Positions 8,750 through 16,416 of a stretch of DNA of 64,000 bases are shown piece by piece. The position numbers were made by a program, and so were the translations under genes. Source of the stretch: Williamsia herbipolensis. GTDB lineage: Bacteria; Actinomycetota; Actinomycetes; Mycobacteriales; Mycobacteriaceae. Below the pieces are notes generated by a model. The model made no database searches. It saw nothing but the letters and a program-made list of their open reading frames with translations, and was not told where the DNA came from. Location: assembly GCF_000964005.1 (NCBI RefSeq), contig NZ_JXYP01000041.1:30692-94691 (forward strand), given 5' to 3'. The number at the start of each line of letters is the position of its first letter. Within the stretch, counting starts at the first letter, position 1.

Positions 8750-10339
8750 TCAACCGATGTGTGCCGCGAGGACCTGGTCGAGCAGGTGGGTGACGGCCGG
8801 ACGCGCACGATCGGCGTCGGCGGCGACCAACCCGATACGGGTGCGGCGGTGCAGGATGTCGTCGGCGTCGACCGCGCCCTCGGCGGTGATGGCGAACTCG
8901 ACCTCTGCCCGCGTCACGTCGATCCCGGGGGCGATCGGCCCGAGGGGCGCACTGATCGTGGCACCCTGCACCACGCGATCGGACTCACCGCCGAAGCGCG
9001 CGATGAGCGACGCCGGTAGTCGACGGTTGCGCGTGCCGTGCGCCCCGACGAGCGGGATCGAGTCGGTGACACAGGGATGGGCGTCGAGACGCGCACGGGC
9101 GACGGCGGCGTCGACCGCGTCGGCGGCCATCGTGCGGTAGGTGGTGAGCTTGCCGCCGACCACGGTGACCAGCCCGTCGTCACCGACGGTGACCGAGTGC
9201 TCCCGGGAGAGGTCGGCCGTCTCACCGTCGGCCTGCAGCAGCGGTCGCAGACCGGCGAACGTCCCGATCACGTCGTCGCGCGACACCGGCCGAGCGAGTG
9301 CGGTGTTCAGGGTCGCGATGATCGAGTCGATCTCGTCGTCGGAGGCCTGCGGGACGGCGGGCACCGGGCCCGGCGCGTCAACGTCGGTGAGGCCGGCGTA
9401 GACGCGGCCGAGCTGTTCGGGCAGCGCGAACACGAACCGGTTGCGGGCGCCGGGGATCGGGACGGTGAGGGCGCCGGTCGGGTATCCCAGTGTCGCGGCG
9501 TCGAACACGAGATGCGTTCCGCGACTGGGACGCACCGTGATCGAGTCGTCGACGGTGCCCGCCCACACGCCCGTCGCGTTGATCACCGTGCGCGCACGGA
9601 TGTCGAGGTGGTCACCGGTGGTCCCGTCGATCACGGTCGCGCCCTGACCGGTCACCTCGGTGGCACGCATCCGGGTGCAGATCGCCGCGCCGTGGGCGGC
9701 CGCGGTCCGCGCGATCGCGACGACGAGTCGTGCGTCGTCGACGAGCTGGCCGTCGTACGAGCGCCATCCACCACGCAGTCCCTCGGTCTCGACGGCGGGA
9801 CACGCCGCGATCACCTCGGACGCCGAGATGCGGGCGGGGTGCGCCAGCACATCGGCCGGGGTGCGTGCGCCGCGACGCAGGAGGTCGCCCACGGCGAAAC
9901 CCGTTCCCACGAGGGCACTCCCGATGGCGGCGTCGACGCGTCCCCGCATGCCCGGTCCGGCGGTGCCGTGGCCCGCGGAGTAGGACGGGACGACCTGGGC
10001 GACGGGGGAGACCAGGTGTGGCGCGATCGTGGTCATGAGGTTGTGCCGCTCGACGGCGCTCTCCCACGCGATCCGGATGTTGCCCGAGGCGAGGTAGCGG
10101 AGTCCGCCGTGGACCAGTTTGCTGCTCCACCGGCTGGTACCGAAGGCCAGGTCCTCGGCCTCCACGAGGGCGACGGTGAGACCACGCGAGGCGGCGTCGA
10201 GCGCCACGCCGACGCCGGTGACGCCGCCACCGACCACGAGGACGTCCCACGGTCTGCGCCGGGACTGCAGGCTCGCGCGGTCGCGGCGCGAGCGTTCGGG
10301 GCCGAGGTCGGCGCTGAAGGGATGCGGTGGTGTGGTCAT
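8750..10339 (-). CDS. glpD: Glycerol-3-phosphate dehydrogenase (FAD, GlpD family)
   Basis: A 529-residue flavoenzyme that oxidises glycerol 3-phosphate to dihydroxyacetone phosphate at the membrane. The FAD loop VVGGGVTGVGVALDAASRG is at about residue 36. SSKLVHGGLRYL follows near 75, and a conserved RPLL-containing segment lies before the C-terminal cap domain. The ATG overlaps the TetR-family gene's stop by 4 bases (ATGA), so it is translationally coupled to that regulator. The order glpD, TetR, divergent FAD oxidase and lipid kinase matches M. tuberculosis Rv2249c-Rv2252, where the gene is glpD1. Confidence 0.93.
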   Translation of the reverse strand: MTTPPHPFSADLGPERSRRDRASLQSRRRPWDVLVVGGGVTGVGVALDAASRGLTVALVEAEDLAFGTSRWSSKLVHGGLRYLASGNIRIAWESAVERHNLMTTIAPHLVSPVAQVVPSYSAGHGTAGPGMRGRVDAAIGSALVGTGFAVGDLLRRGARTPADVLAHPARISASEVIAACPAVETEGLRGGWRSYDGQLVDDARLVVAIARTAAAHGAAICTRMRATEVTGQGATVIDGTTGDHLDIRARTVINATGVWAGTVDDSITVRPSRGTHLVFDAATLGYPTGALTVPIPGARNRFVFALPEQLGRVYAGLTDVDAPGPVPAVPQASDDEIDSIIATLNTALARPVSRDDVIGTFAGLRPLLQADGETADLSREHSVTVGDDGLVTVVGGKLTTYRTMAADAVDAAVARARLDAHPCVTDSIPLVGAHGTRNRRLPASLIARFGGESDRVVQGATISAPLGPIAPGIDVTRAEVEFAITAEGAVDADDILHRRTRIGLVAADADRARPAVTHLLDQVLAAHIG

Positions 10340-11001
10340 GATCGTTCCTCGTCCCGATCACCGTCGCCGGGCGGGATGTCTGCGGTGGTCGTCAGCAACG
10401 ACACCGGCTCGACCGGGGTCAGGTAGCCGCACAGGGCACGCGTCAGTTCCTGCGACCAGTCGCCGCCGAGCACGGGTGCCACCACCGATCGGGACTGGAT
10501 CGCCGACTGGGTGATGAGCAGGACCATCGCGCCGAGACGCATCGCATCACCCGAGCGGACAGCGCCCACCTGCTGGGCCTGCGTGATGCGGCTGTCGAGG
10601 AGTGCGAGGACTCCGCGTTGGCTGGCTCCCAGTCGCTGGAACACGTATGGCGCCATCAGATCCGGCTGTCGGCGCAGCAACGACGAGAACAGGGTGTCCT
10701 CGCTCAACGCGATCGCGGCGCCGACGATCCCGTCCACGAGAGCCGCGAGCACCTTCGGGGGACTCGATTCGGGTGCGGAGTCGATCGCGGCGTCGACGGC
10801 GGTGATGTGCTCGGTCACCAGGCTCGTCATGTCACGGGTCAGGAGGTCGCGGATGACCGCGCTCACCTCGGGCCATCGCCGGTAGACGGTCGGTCGGCTC
10901 ACGCCGGCCTCACGGGCGACCTCGGCGAGGGTCAGCTTGCGTCCGGATCCGCGGACGAGGCAGCGCCGTGCCGCGTCGAGGACGTCGTTCCTGGTTGACA
11001 T
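10336..11001 (-). CDS. TetR family transcriptional regulator
   Basis: A 221-residue protein. Residues 1-50 form the TetR helix-turn-helix: RNDVLDAARRCL, then LTLAEVAREAGVSRPTVYRRWP. The rest is an alpha-helical ligand domain. ATG 11001 is chosen since the upstream open frame is Arg-rich and unlike any domain. It is co-transcribed with glpD by a 4-bp overlap and divergent from the FAD oxidase with only 20 bases between the starts, so it very likely controls both transcripts. It corresponds in position to M. tuberculosis Rv2250c; the ligand is unknown. Confidence 0.88.
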   Translation of the reverse strand: MSTRNDVLDAARRCLVRGSGRKLTLAEVAREAGVSRPTVYRRWPEVSAVIRDLLTRDMTSLVTEHITAVDAAIDSAPESSPPKVLAALVDGIVGAAIALSEDTLFSSLLRRQPDLMAPYVFQRLGASQRGVLALLDSRITQAQQVGAVRSGDAMRLGAMVLLITQSAIQSRSVVAPVLGGDWSQELTRALCGYLTPVEPVSLLTTTADIPPGDGDRDEERS

Positions 11002-11021
11002 GTTGTGTAAAACTGTAACGC
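11002..11021. promoter_or_regulatory. Divergent TetR / FAD-oxidase control region
   Basis: The 20-bp gap contains TGTAAAACTGTAAC, a near-direct repeat of TGTAA, and the AT-rich core of both promoters. On the minus strand TACAGT lies 10 bases before the regulator's ATG. It is too short to hold promoter and operator separately, so regulator binding should block both genes. Confidence 0.4.
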
Positions 11022-12683
11022 ATGTTTGCCTCCCCGTCCGCCGCTCGTGCCCATGGATCACCCCGGATCGGTCTGCCGCCGATGCAGTGGAACGCCTGGG
11101 GAGTCGCCGAGGAGGCGACGACCCTCTCGCCGGCGGTCCTCGACCTCGTTCGCAGCGCGCTCGGGGTGAGCGGCGACCCGCGACCGGTGCCCGCGATCGA
11201 CGAGGTGACCGTCGCACCGACCCGCGTGACCGACGACGACCGCGGGGCGCTCGCCGACATCGTCGGGTCGGGGTGCGTCTCGGTGGATCCGCAGGACCGT
11301 CTGCGCCGTGCCGGCGGCAAGAGCACTCCCGACCTGCTGCGTCGGACCGCGATCAAACAGGACGCGCCCGACGCGGTCGTGGCTCCCGGGACCGAGGACG
11401 AGATCGCCGCCATCCTCGCCTGGTGCGCGAAGGCCGGGGTCGCGGTGGTCGCCTTCGGCGGCGGAACCGGTGTCGTCGGCGGCCTCGATCCCGATGCCGG
11501 GCGTCACCGTGCCGTCATCTCGCTCGATCTGCACCGGTTCGACTCCCTGATCGATCTCGACGCGACGTCGGGGATCGCGGTGCTCGGTGCCGGCGTCTCC
11601 GGGCCACGCGCCGAGGAACTTCTCACCGAGCACGGATTCTCGCTCGGCCATTTCCCCCAGAGTTTCGAGTTCGCCACCATGGGCGGGTTCGCGGCGACCC
11701 GCTCGTCAGGTCAGGACTCGGCCGGTTACGGACGCTTCGACGACATGGTCGTCGGACTGACGGCGATCACCCCGCGCGGGACGCTCCGCCTCGGCCCCGT
11801 GGCCAAGTCGGCGGCCGGGCCCGACCTACGACAGATGGTGCTCGGATCGGAGGGCACCCTCGGGATCATCACCGCCGTGGCGCTGCGGGTGCATCCGACG
11901 CCGCCGCACGCCGTGAACGAGGCGTGGCATTTCGCGAGCTTCGCCGAGGGCGCGGCCGCGGTCCGCGCGGTCGTCCAGCGGGGGACCGGTCCGACGGTGC
12001 TACGACTGTCCGACGAGGTCGAGACCGGCGTGAACCTGGCCAGACCCGGCGCGATCGGGGTCAGCGACGACGCCGTGGCCGGCGGTGTCCTCGCGATCAC
12101 CCGCTTCGAGGGCGACGAGTCGCTGTGTGCGGCGCGGCGCGACCTCACCGCGGAGACGCTGCTGGCCGCGGGCGGCACCTCGTTGGGTACCGCGCCGGCC
12201 GACGCCTGGGAGCACGGGCGCTTCCGCGCGCCCTACCTGCGTGATGCGCTGCTGGCCATCGGTGTGGGATGCGAGACCCTCGAGACCGCGACCACCTGGG
12301 CAGGGGTCCCCGCGCTGCGCGACGCGGTGGTCGCGGCGTTGACCACCGCACTGTCCCGTCCCGCCGACGGCCTGCCGGGCGGCTCGCCTGCGCTGGTGAT
12401 GTGCCACATCTCGCACACCTATCCGACCGGTGCGTCGCTCTACTTCACGGTCATCTACCGGATGGGAGACGACCCGCTGGCGCAGTGGGCGACGGCGAAG
12501 GCCGATGCATGCGCCGCCATCGTCGCCGCGGACGCCACCATCACCCACCATCACGCCGTCGGGGCCGACCACAGGCCGTACCTGTCGGCGGAGATCGGCG
12601 AGGTCGGGGTCGAGATGCTGCGGGCCGTGAAGGACGCGCTCGACCCCGCGGGCGTGCTCAATCCCGGAACGCTGATCCCGTGA
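11022..12683 (+). CDS. FAD-binding oxidase, alkyldihydroxyacetonephosphate-synthase-like
   Basis: A 553-residue VAO/PCMH-family flavoprotein. The FAD-binding half holds PDAVVAPGTEDEIAAILAWC and VAFGGGTGVVGGL (about residues 120-160). It is followed by SLGHFPQSFEFATMGGF, closely resembling alkyl-DHAP synthase, and SEGTLGIITAVALRV. The C-terminal half has ALVMCHISHTYPTGASLYFT and ends DPAGVLNPGTLIP. AGPS-type enzymes make ether lipids in animals; whether this one uses acyl-DHAP is not known. It is the positional equivalent of M. tuberculosis Rv2251. Its stop overlaps the next gene's GTG (GTGA), so the lipid kinase is coupled. Confidence 0.85.
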   Translation: MFASPSAARAHGSPRIGLPPMQWNAWGVAEEATTLSPAVLDLVRSALGVSGDPRPVPAIDEVTVAPTRVTDDDRGALADIVGSGCVSVDPQDRLRRAGGKSTPDLLRRTAIKQDAPDAVVAPGTEDEIAAILAWCAKAGVAVVAFGGGTGVVGGLDPDAGRHRAVISLDLHRFDSLIDLDATSGIAVLGAGVSGPRAEELLTEHGFSLGHFPQSFEFATMGGFAATRSSGQDSAGYGRFDDMVVGLTAITPRGTLRLGPVAKSAAGPDLRQMVLGSEGTLGIITAVALRVHPTPPHAVNEAWHFASFAEGAAAVRAVVQRGTGPTVLRLSDEVETGVNLARPGAIGVSDDAVAGGVLAITRFEGDESLCAARRDLTAETLLAAGGTSLGTAPADAWEHGRFRAPYLRDALLAIGVGCETLETATTWAGVPALRDAVVAALTTALSRPADGLPGGSPALVMCHISHTYPTGASLYFTVIYRMGDDPLAQWATAKADACAAIVAADATITHHHAVGADHRPYLSAEIGEVGVEMLRAVKDALDPAGVLNPGTLIP

Positions 12684-13633
12684 GCAACTCCGACCGCGGA
12701 CCGGTCTCATCGGTCGTGGCGCTGGTGAACCCGACGTCGCGCAACGGCGCGGCGATGGTCACGGCCCGGCAGGCGATCGCCGCCCTGACCGCGCGCGGTG
12801 TGACCGTCGACGCGCGGTCGGGGTCGTCGGCTGCCGATGCCGCGCTGATCGCGCGCGAAGCGGTGGCCCGGGCGGGCGACCCGGCGTCGGGTCTCGACGC
12901 GGTGGTGGTCATCGGCGGCGACGGCACCATCGGCCCGGTGCTCGCCGCGGCGCGCGGTACGCAGGTGCGCGTCGGCCTCATCCCGGCCGGGACGGGCAAC
13001 GACCACGCACGTGCCCTGGGGATCCCCACCACGGACATCGACGGGGCGACAAACATCATCGTCGCAGGTCACACGCTTCGGTGCGACCTCGCGCGGCTCA
13101 CCGTCGGCGACCGCACCACCACCTTCGGCACGGTCGCGGCGATCGGGCTCGACGCCGCCGTCACCGAACGTGCGGTGGGTATGACGCGCCCTCGGGGGCA
13201 GTCCCGGTACGCACTGGCCGCCGTCGCCGAGATCGCGGCGCTGAGGCCCCGCCGATTCCGGGTGACGGTAGACGGGATCGTCCACGAGATGGATCTCGTG
13301 ATGGCCTCGGTGGGCAACACCCCGAGCTACGGCGGCGGCATGCGGATCTGCCCGTACGCACGCATCGACGACGGTCTGCTGGACGTGACCCTCGTCGAGC
13401 ACACCTCCCGGCTGCGCCTGCTGGGTCTGTTCCCGACGATCTACCGCGGGACGCACGTCTCCCGCCGCGGCGTGCACTCGCTGCGGGCGAGCACCGTGAC
13501 GATCGAGACGGCCGAGCCGACGCCGGTCTCCGCCGACGGGGAACTCCTCGGGGTGACGCCGGTCACAATCGAGATCGACGCATCCGCAATGGATTTCCTC
13601 AGCCCACGATCCACGGGTTCTCCACAGGCGTGA
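12680..13633 (+). CDS. Diacylglycerol-kinase-family lipid kinase
   Basis: A 317-residue member of the DAGK catalytic family. Near the N-terminus VALVNPTSRNGAA corresponds to the NP-K/R nucleotide loop. VVIGGDGTIGPVL supplies the GGDGT catalytic motif, and LIPAGTGNDHARALG gives the GTxND motif. The C-terminal beta domain ends DGELLGVTPVTIEI, as in DgkB/YegS proteins. It is the positional equivalent of M. tuberculosis Rv2252, a lipid kinase linked to phosphatidylinositol mannoside metabolism. GTG 12680 overlaps the upstream stop by 4 bases. The last codons overlap the first of a group of DnaA-box sequences. Confidence 0.88.
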   Translation: MSNSDRGPVSSVVALVNPTSRNGAAMVTARQAIAALTARGVTVDARSGSSAADAALIAREAVARAGDPASGLDAVVVIGGDGTIGPVLAAARGTQVRVGLIPAGTGNDHARALGIPTTDIDGATNIIVAGHTLRCDLARLTVGDRTTTFGTVAAIGLDAAVTERAVGMTRPRGQSRYALAAVAEIAALRPRRFRVTVDGIVHEMDLVMASVGNTPSYGGGMRICPYARIDDGLLDVTLVEHTSRLRLLGLFPTIYRGTHVSRRGVHSLRASTVTIETAEPTPVSADGELLGVTPVTIEIDASAMDFLSPRSTGSPQA

Positions 13634-13674
13634 AAGCCATTTATCCCCACTGTCCACAGGTGTTCTGTGGATAA
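13618..13674. other. Cluster of four DnaA-box-like 9-mers
   Basis: Within 57 bases there are TTCTCCACA (13618-13626), TTATCCCCA (13641-13649), CTGTCCACA (13650-13658) and a perfect consensus box in reverse, TGTGGATAA (13666-13674). The first three each differ by one base from TTRTCCACA. The cluster lies at the end of the lipid kinase gene about 31 kb from dnaA, so it could act as a DnaA-titration or reactivation site. Confidence 0.55.
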
Positions 13675-13723
13675 GTCGTGATTCGTGCTGGCCGCCAACG
13701 ATTTAGATCGACAAACGACGAAA

Positions 13724-13748
13724 CCCGAACCGTCACAGACGATTCGGG
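13724..13748 (-). terminator. Hairpin terminator downstream of csbD
   Basis: CCCGAA (13724-13729) pairs with TTCGGG (13743-13748). An inner CGTC/GACG stem continues past one mismatch to a 3-base loop. On the minus strand the hairpin is followed by a short T-rich run. It lies 18 bases beyond the csbD stop. Confidence 0.55.
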
Positions 13749-13766
13749 CTCCGCGAGCAGCTGGTC

Positions 13767-13937
13767 TCAGCTGAGCTTGTCCTTGATGTTCTCGCCGACC
13801 TTCTTCACGCCGGCCGAACCCTGGTCCTTCTTGCCCTCGGCCTCGAGATCCTTGTTGTCGGTGGCGTCACCGACGACCTCTTTTGCCTTGCCGATGGCGT
13901 CTTCGGCGGCGTTCTTGGCCTTGTCAACAATCCCCAT
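13767..13937 (-). CDS. CsbD family stress-response protein
   Basis: A 56-residue hydrophilic protein, MGIVDKAKNAAEDAIGKAKE at its start, rich in Lys, Glu, Asp and Ala. It has the internal DNKDLEAEGKKDQ segment typical of the CsbD family. Members are general-stress induced in many bacteria and have no known catalytic role. ATG 13937 is preferred over the longer frame because an AGGAGA ribosome binding site precedes it at good spacing. It lies 99 bases downstream of dps on the same strand and may share stress regulation. A hairpin terminator follows. Confidence 0.85.
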   Translation of the reverse strand: MGIVDKAKNAAEDAIGKAKEVVGDATDNKDLEAEGKKDQGSAGVKKVGENIKDKLS

Positions 13938-14036
13938 GAGAATCTCCTGTTGTCTCCCCCGACCGATGTCGGGGCGTCTGTGGGCCGTGCACCGACGGCG
14001 CACGGGTGGCGAGCTCAGCGACAGCGTCGTCGCAGA

Positions 14037-14576
14037 TCAGCGAGCCTGGTCTGCAGCGGCCTTCTCACTGGTCGCGCCGGCGGTGGCGAGCTCACCGGTG
14101 TAGCTCTCGAGATGCGCGCGGACGAACCAGTGGAACTTCTCGAGTTCGGCGGTCTGGCCGATGAGGATGTCCTCGGTGACGGGGTCGAGCTTGCCGGTGG
14201 TCTCGATCGCGTCGCGGTGCGAGGTGATGAAGCCGACGTAGACCAGGTCGAGGGCACCGAGATGCGCCTGGACGGTGTCGCGGCCGAGGCTGTAGTCATC
14301 CCAGCTGCGGCTGTCCTCGATGGCCTTGGCGGTGCCCTTGGGCGACTCGCCGAGGGTGGCGATGCGCTCGGCCAGGGTGTCTGCGTAGCCGCGCACCAGC
14401 TCGACCTGCGGGTCGATCATCTCGTGGACGCCGATGAAGTTCGTGCCGACGACGTTCCAGTGCACGTGCTTGAGGGTCAGATGCAGGTCGTTGAGCGCGC
14501 TCAGTCGTTCCTGCAGCGTCGCGACGACGGTCGCAGCGCTGTCTGCGGTCAGTCCGGGTGTGGTGAAAGGAGCCAT
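14037..14576 (-). CDS. dps: Dps family DNA-binding/ferroxidase protein
   Basis: A 179-residue ferritin-like protein. The inter-subunit ferroxidase ligands are all present in the pattern H-x11-H-x3-D-x3-E at His39, His51, Asp55 and Glu59, within LKHVHWNVVG and HEMIDPQVE. The protein should form a dodecamer that stores iron and consumes peroxide, protecting DNA in stationary phase. The C-terminal tail (SEKAAADQAR) is short and only weakly basic, so DNA binding is less certain than iron oxidation. csbD follows on the same strand. Confidence 0.93.
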   Translation of the reverse strand: MAPFTTPGLTADSAATVVATLQERLSALNDLHLTLKHVHWNVVGTNFIGVHEMIDPQVELVRGYADTLAERIATLGESPKGTAKAIEDSRSWDDYSLGRDTVQAHLGALDLVYVGFITSHRDAIETTGKLDPVTEDILIGQTAELEKFHWFVRAHLESYTGELATAGATSEKAAADQAR

Positions 14577-14755
14577 GTCTTCGACGGTAGGTCGCCACCG
14601 GGGGCTTGCCCACCGCTGGCGGAGATCGCAACCAGACCGATTCGACGATCACGAAATGGTAACGGCAAGCCGTGACTCCAGCGTTACCGCTGCGAGACCA
14701 CACCGTGATGATCCGGGGTGCGGGGCCGCTACCTGCATCTGTCAGCGTAGGGGTC

Positions 14756-14980
14756 ATGGACGAGCAGACCACCATGGTCGACGAGATCGACAGCCGCGAC
14801 GATGACCGCCGCGAATGGCGGTCGGTGAACGCCGTCGTGATGGTGCTCGCCCTGCTGACCTGCCTGTTCGTGATCGCGCTGCCGATGCTGGGGTCTTTGG
14901 CGCTCGCCGGCGCCGTGCTCGGACTCTTCACCGGCGCGGGCCTCGCCACCATCTTCGTGCTGTCCCGCGTGCAGGACTGA
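14756..14980 (+). CDS. Hypothetical small membrane protein
   Basis: A 74-residue protein not recognised as a named family. The first 22 residues are acidic and hydrophilic (EQTTMVDEIDSRDDDRR). Two membrane helices follow, MVLALLTCLFVIALPML and ALAGAVLGLFTGAGLATIFV, with a very short cytoplasmic tail. ATG 14756 is chosen because the upstream open frame has no membrane or domain character. It is divergent from dps and converges on the methyltransferase at the end of the five-gene operon with 6 bases between the stops. Confidence 0.6.
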   Translation: MDEQTTMVDEIDSRDDDRREWRSVNAVVMVLALLTCLFVIALPMLGSLALAGAVLGLFTGAGLATIFVLSRVQD

Positions 14981-14986
14981 CGGCCC

Positions 14987-15616
14987 CTAGCCGCCGGACG
15001 GGCCATCGGTCGTGCTCGGCGCCAGACCGTCGCGCACGGCCACCGACTCGACCCCTGCCGGCTCGAATATCTCGATGGTCACATCTGTGTCGCGGTAGCC
15101 ACCCGACGCGGTGGAGAGCACCTCGGTGAGCCGACGATGGATCTCGTCTCCCGACCACCGGTGCTCGTCCACCGGATGCCGCCAGTCCACGGCGACGACC
15201 GTGGCCCCGGCGAGGTGCTGATCGCGGATCCACCCCAACGCCCGCGCCAGCGGCTCGGCGTCGAGGTAGTAGAGAACCTCGCTGGCGACGACGAGGTCGT
15301 AGGTCTCGCCAGGGGTCCACGTGATGAGGTCGGCGACCTCGAACCGCACGCGGTCGGAGTCGGCGACCAGTCGTCGCCGTGCGATCTCGACGCCTCGGGG
15401 GTGCAGTTCGACGCAGTGGACGCGATCCACCCGCGCGAGCAGCTGCTCGGTGAGTGCACCGGTCGACGACCCCAGCTCGAGCGCGCTGACGAAACGCGCC
15501 CGCGGGAGCGCGGCCACGGTGAGCTCACGCTTGCGGCGCTCGTAGAAGTGGTCGTCGAAACCCCACGGGTCATCCGACCGCGCGTACATCCGCTCGAAGT
15601 AGGCCGGGTCGGTCAC
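14987..15616 (-). CDS. NodS-type class I SAM-dependent methyltransferase
   Basis: A 209-residue methyltransferase. DPAYFERMYARSDDPWGF followed by YERRKREL is typical of the NodS family, whose founder N-methylates chitooligosaccharides in Nod factor synthesis. The SAM-binding motif I is ALELGSSTGALTE (about residue 46), motif II is VHCVELHP, and YDLVVASEVLYYL follows. It is the last gene of the operon 18726-14987. Its GTG overlaps the PIG-L gene's stop by 4 bases (GTGA). The acceptor is unknown; an amino sugar exposed by the deacetylase is plausible. Confidence 0.82.
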   Translation of the reverse strand: MTDPAYFERMYARSDDPWGFDDHFYERRKRELTVAALPRARFVSALELGSSTGALTEQLLARVDRVHCVELHPRGVEIARRRLVADSDRVRFEVADLITWTPGETYDLVVASEVLYYLDAEPLARALGWIRDQHLAGATVVAVDWRHPVDEHRWSGDEIHRRLTEVLSTASGGYRDTDVTIEIFEPAGVESVAVRDGLAPSTTDGPSGG

Positions 15617-16416
15617 GTGAAGAACACCTCGGTGCGGCCGGTGAGACGGTCGAGGATCCGCGGCGGCAACACCGCGCGGTCGGCGGGGTCGGGGGACAGG
15701 TCGGTGATCTGGCTGACGAACGCGGCGACCGCCCGCATCTTCGCCGCGTGTGCGCCCTCGGAGAGGGGGTGTGCGCTCGCGCGTTCCCACGGAACCGCGG
15801 GATCGCCGGGGGTGGCCCAGTGCCACATCCACACGGGATACTCGGCGAACACCGACCCCGTGCGCTGTGCCGCGGCGACCGCGGCGCGGCCGGCGGCCTC
15901 GTGATCGGGATGACGGTCGCCGCGCCAGGGCGCGAGAACCAGATCGTGGCCACCGAACGTCTCCATCGCCTCGGCCACCGCCTCCTCCATCTCGGCGGCG
16001 TGGTCGGCCAGCTCCCCGTCGGGCAGACCCACGTGCCTGACGTGCTCGACCCCCACCTCGGCCAGGGAGGCCTCCAGCTCGGCGCGACGGATACGCGCCA
16101 GGTCGGCAGGGGACACCGTCGGCGATCCGGGATGCGAGGCGGCACCGTCGGACAGGCAGAGCACCGTCACCCCGCCCCCGGCGGCGATCCGCTCGGCGAT
16201 GAGGCCACCCGCACCGAGGACCTCGTCGTCGGGATGGGCCGACACCACCAACATCCGCGTGGGCTCGGTGAGTTCCAGGGCTGGCAGCCGGTGGGTCGAC
16301 AGCCAGTCCCGCCACTGTTCGGCGGTCGCGAGCCCCTCGGCACCGAACCCCTCTGCGTTGAACCCCTCTGCGTTGAACCCCTCTGCGTCCTCACTGGTGA
16401 CATCGGCTGCGGTCAT
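15613..16416 (-). CDS. PIG-L family zinc-dependent deacetylase
   Basis: A 267-residue LmbE/PIG-L protein. LVVSAHPDDEVLGAGG (about residue 57) supplies the zinc ligands His and Asp of the AHPDDE motif, and a later HPDHEA segment gives the third histidine. Family members remove N-acetyl groups from GlcNAc-containing glycolipids or small molecules (MshB, Mca, PIG-L). The first 30 residues are a low-complexity repeat with the unit NAEGF, encoded by a 15-bp tandem repeat. ATG 16416 overlaps the preceding gene's stop by 4 bases. It is fourth in the five-gene operon. Confidence 0.87.
   Translation of the reverse strand: MTAADVTSEDAEGFNAEGFNAEGFGAEGLATAEQWRDWLSTHRLPALELTEPTRMLVVSAHPDDEVLGAGGLIAERIAAGGGVTVLCLSDGAASHPGSPTVSPADLARIRRAELEASLAEVGVEHVRHVGLPDGELADHAAEMEEAVAEAMETFGGHDLVLAPWRGDRHPDHEAAGRAAVAAAQRTGSVFAEYPVWMWHWATPGDPAVPWERASAHPLSEGAHAAKMRAVAAFVSQITDLSPDPADRAVLPPRILDRLTGRTEVFFT
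16345..16389. repeat. 15-bp direct repeat, three copies, inside the PIG-L gene
   Basis: The unit GAACCCCTCTGCGTT occurs at 16345-16359 and 16360-16374, with a one-base variant at 16375-16389. It keeps the reading frame and encodes the NAEGF repeat of the deacetylase N-terminus. Copy number could vary between strains. Confidence 0.85.

Noticed and set aside
16333..16389. Possible CRISPR array
   Set aside because: Repeats are 15 bp, directly adjacent and in frame; there are no spacers or cas genes.
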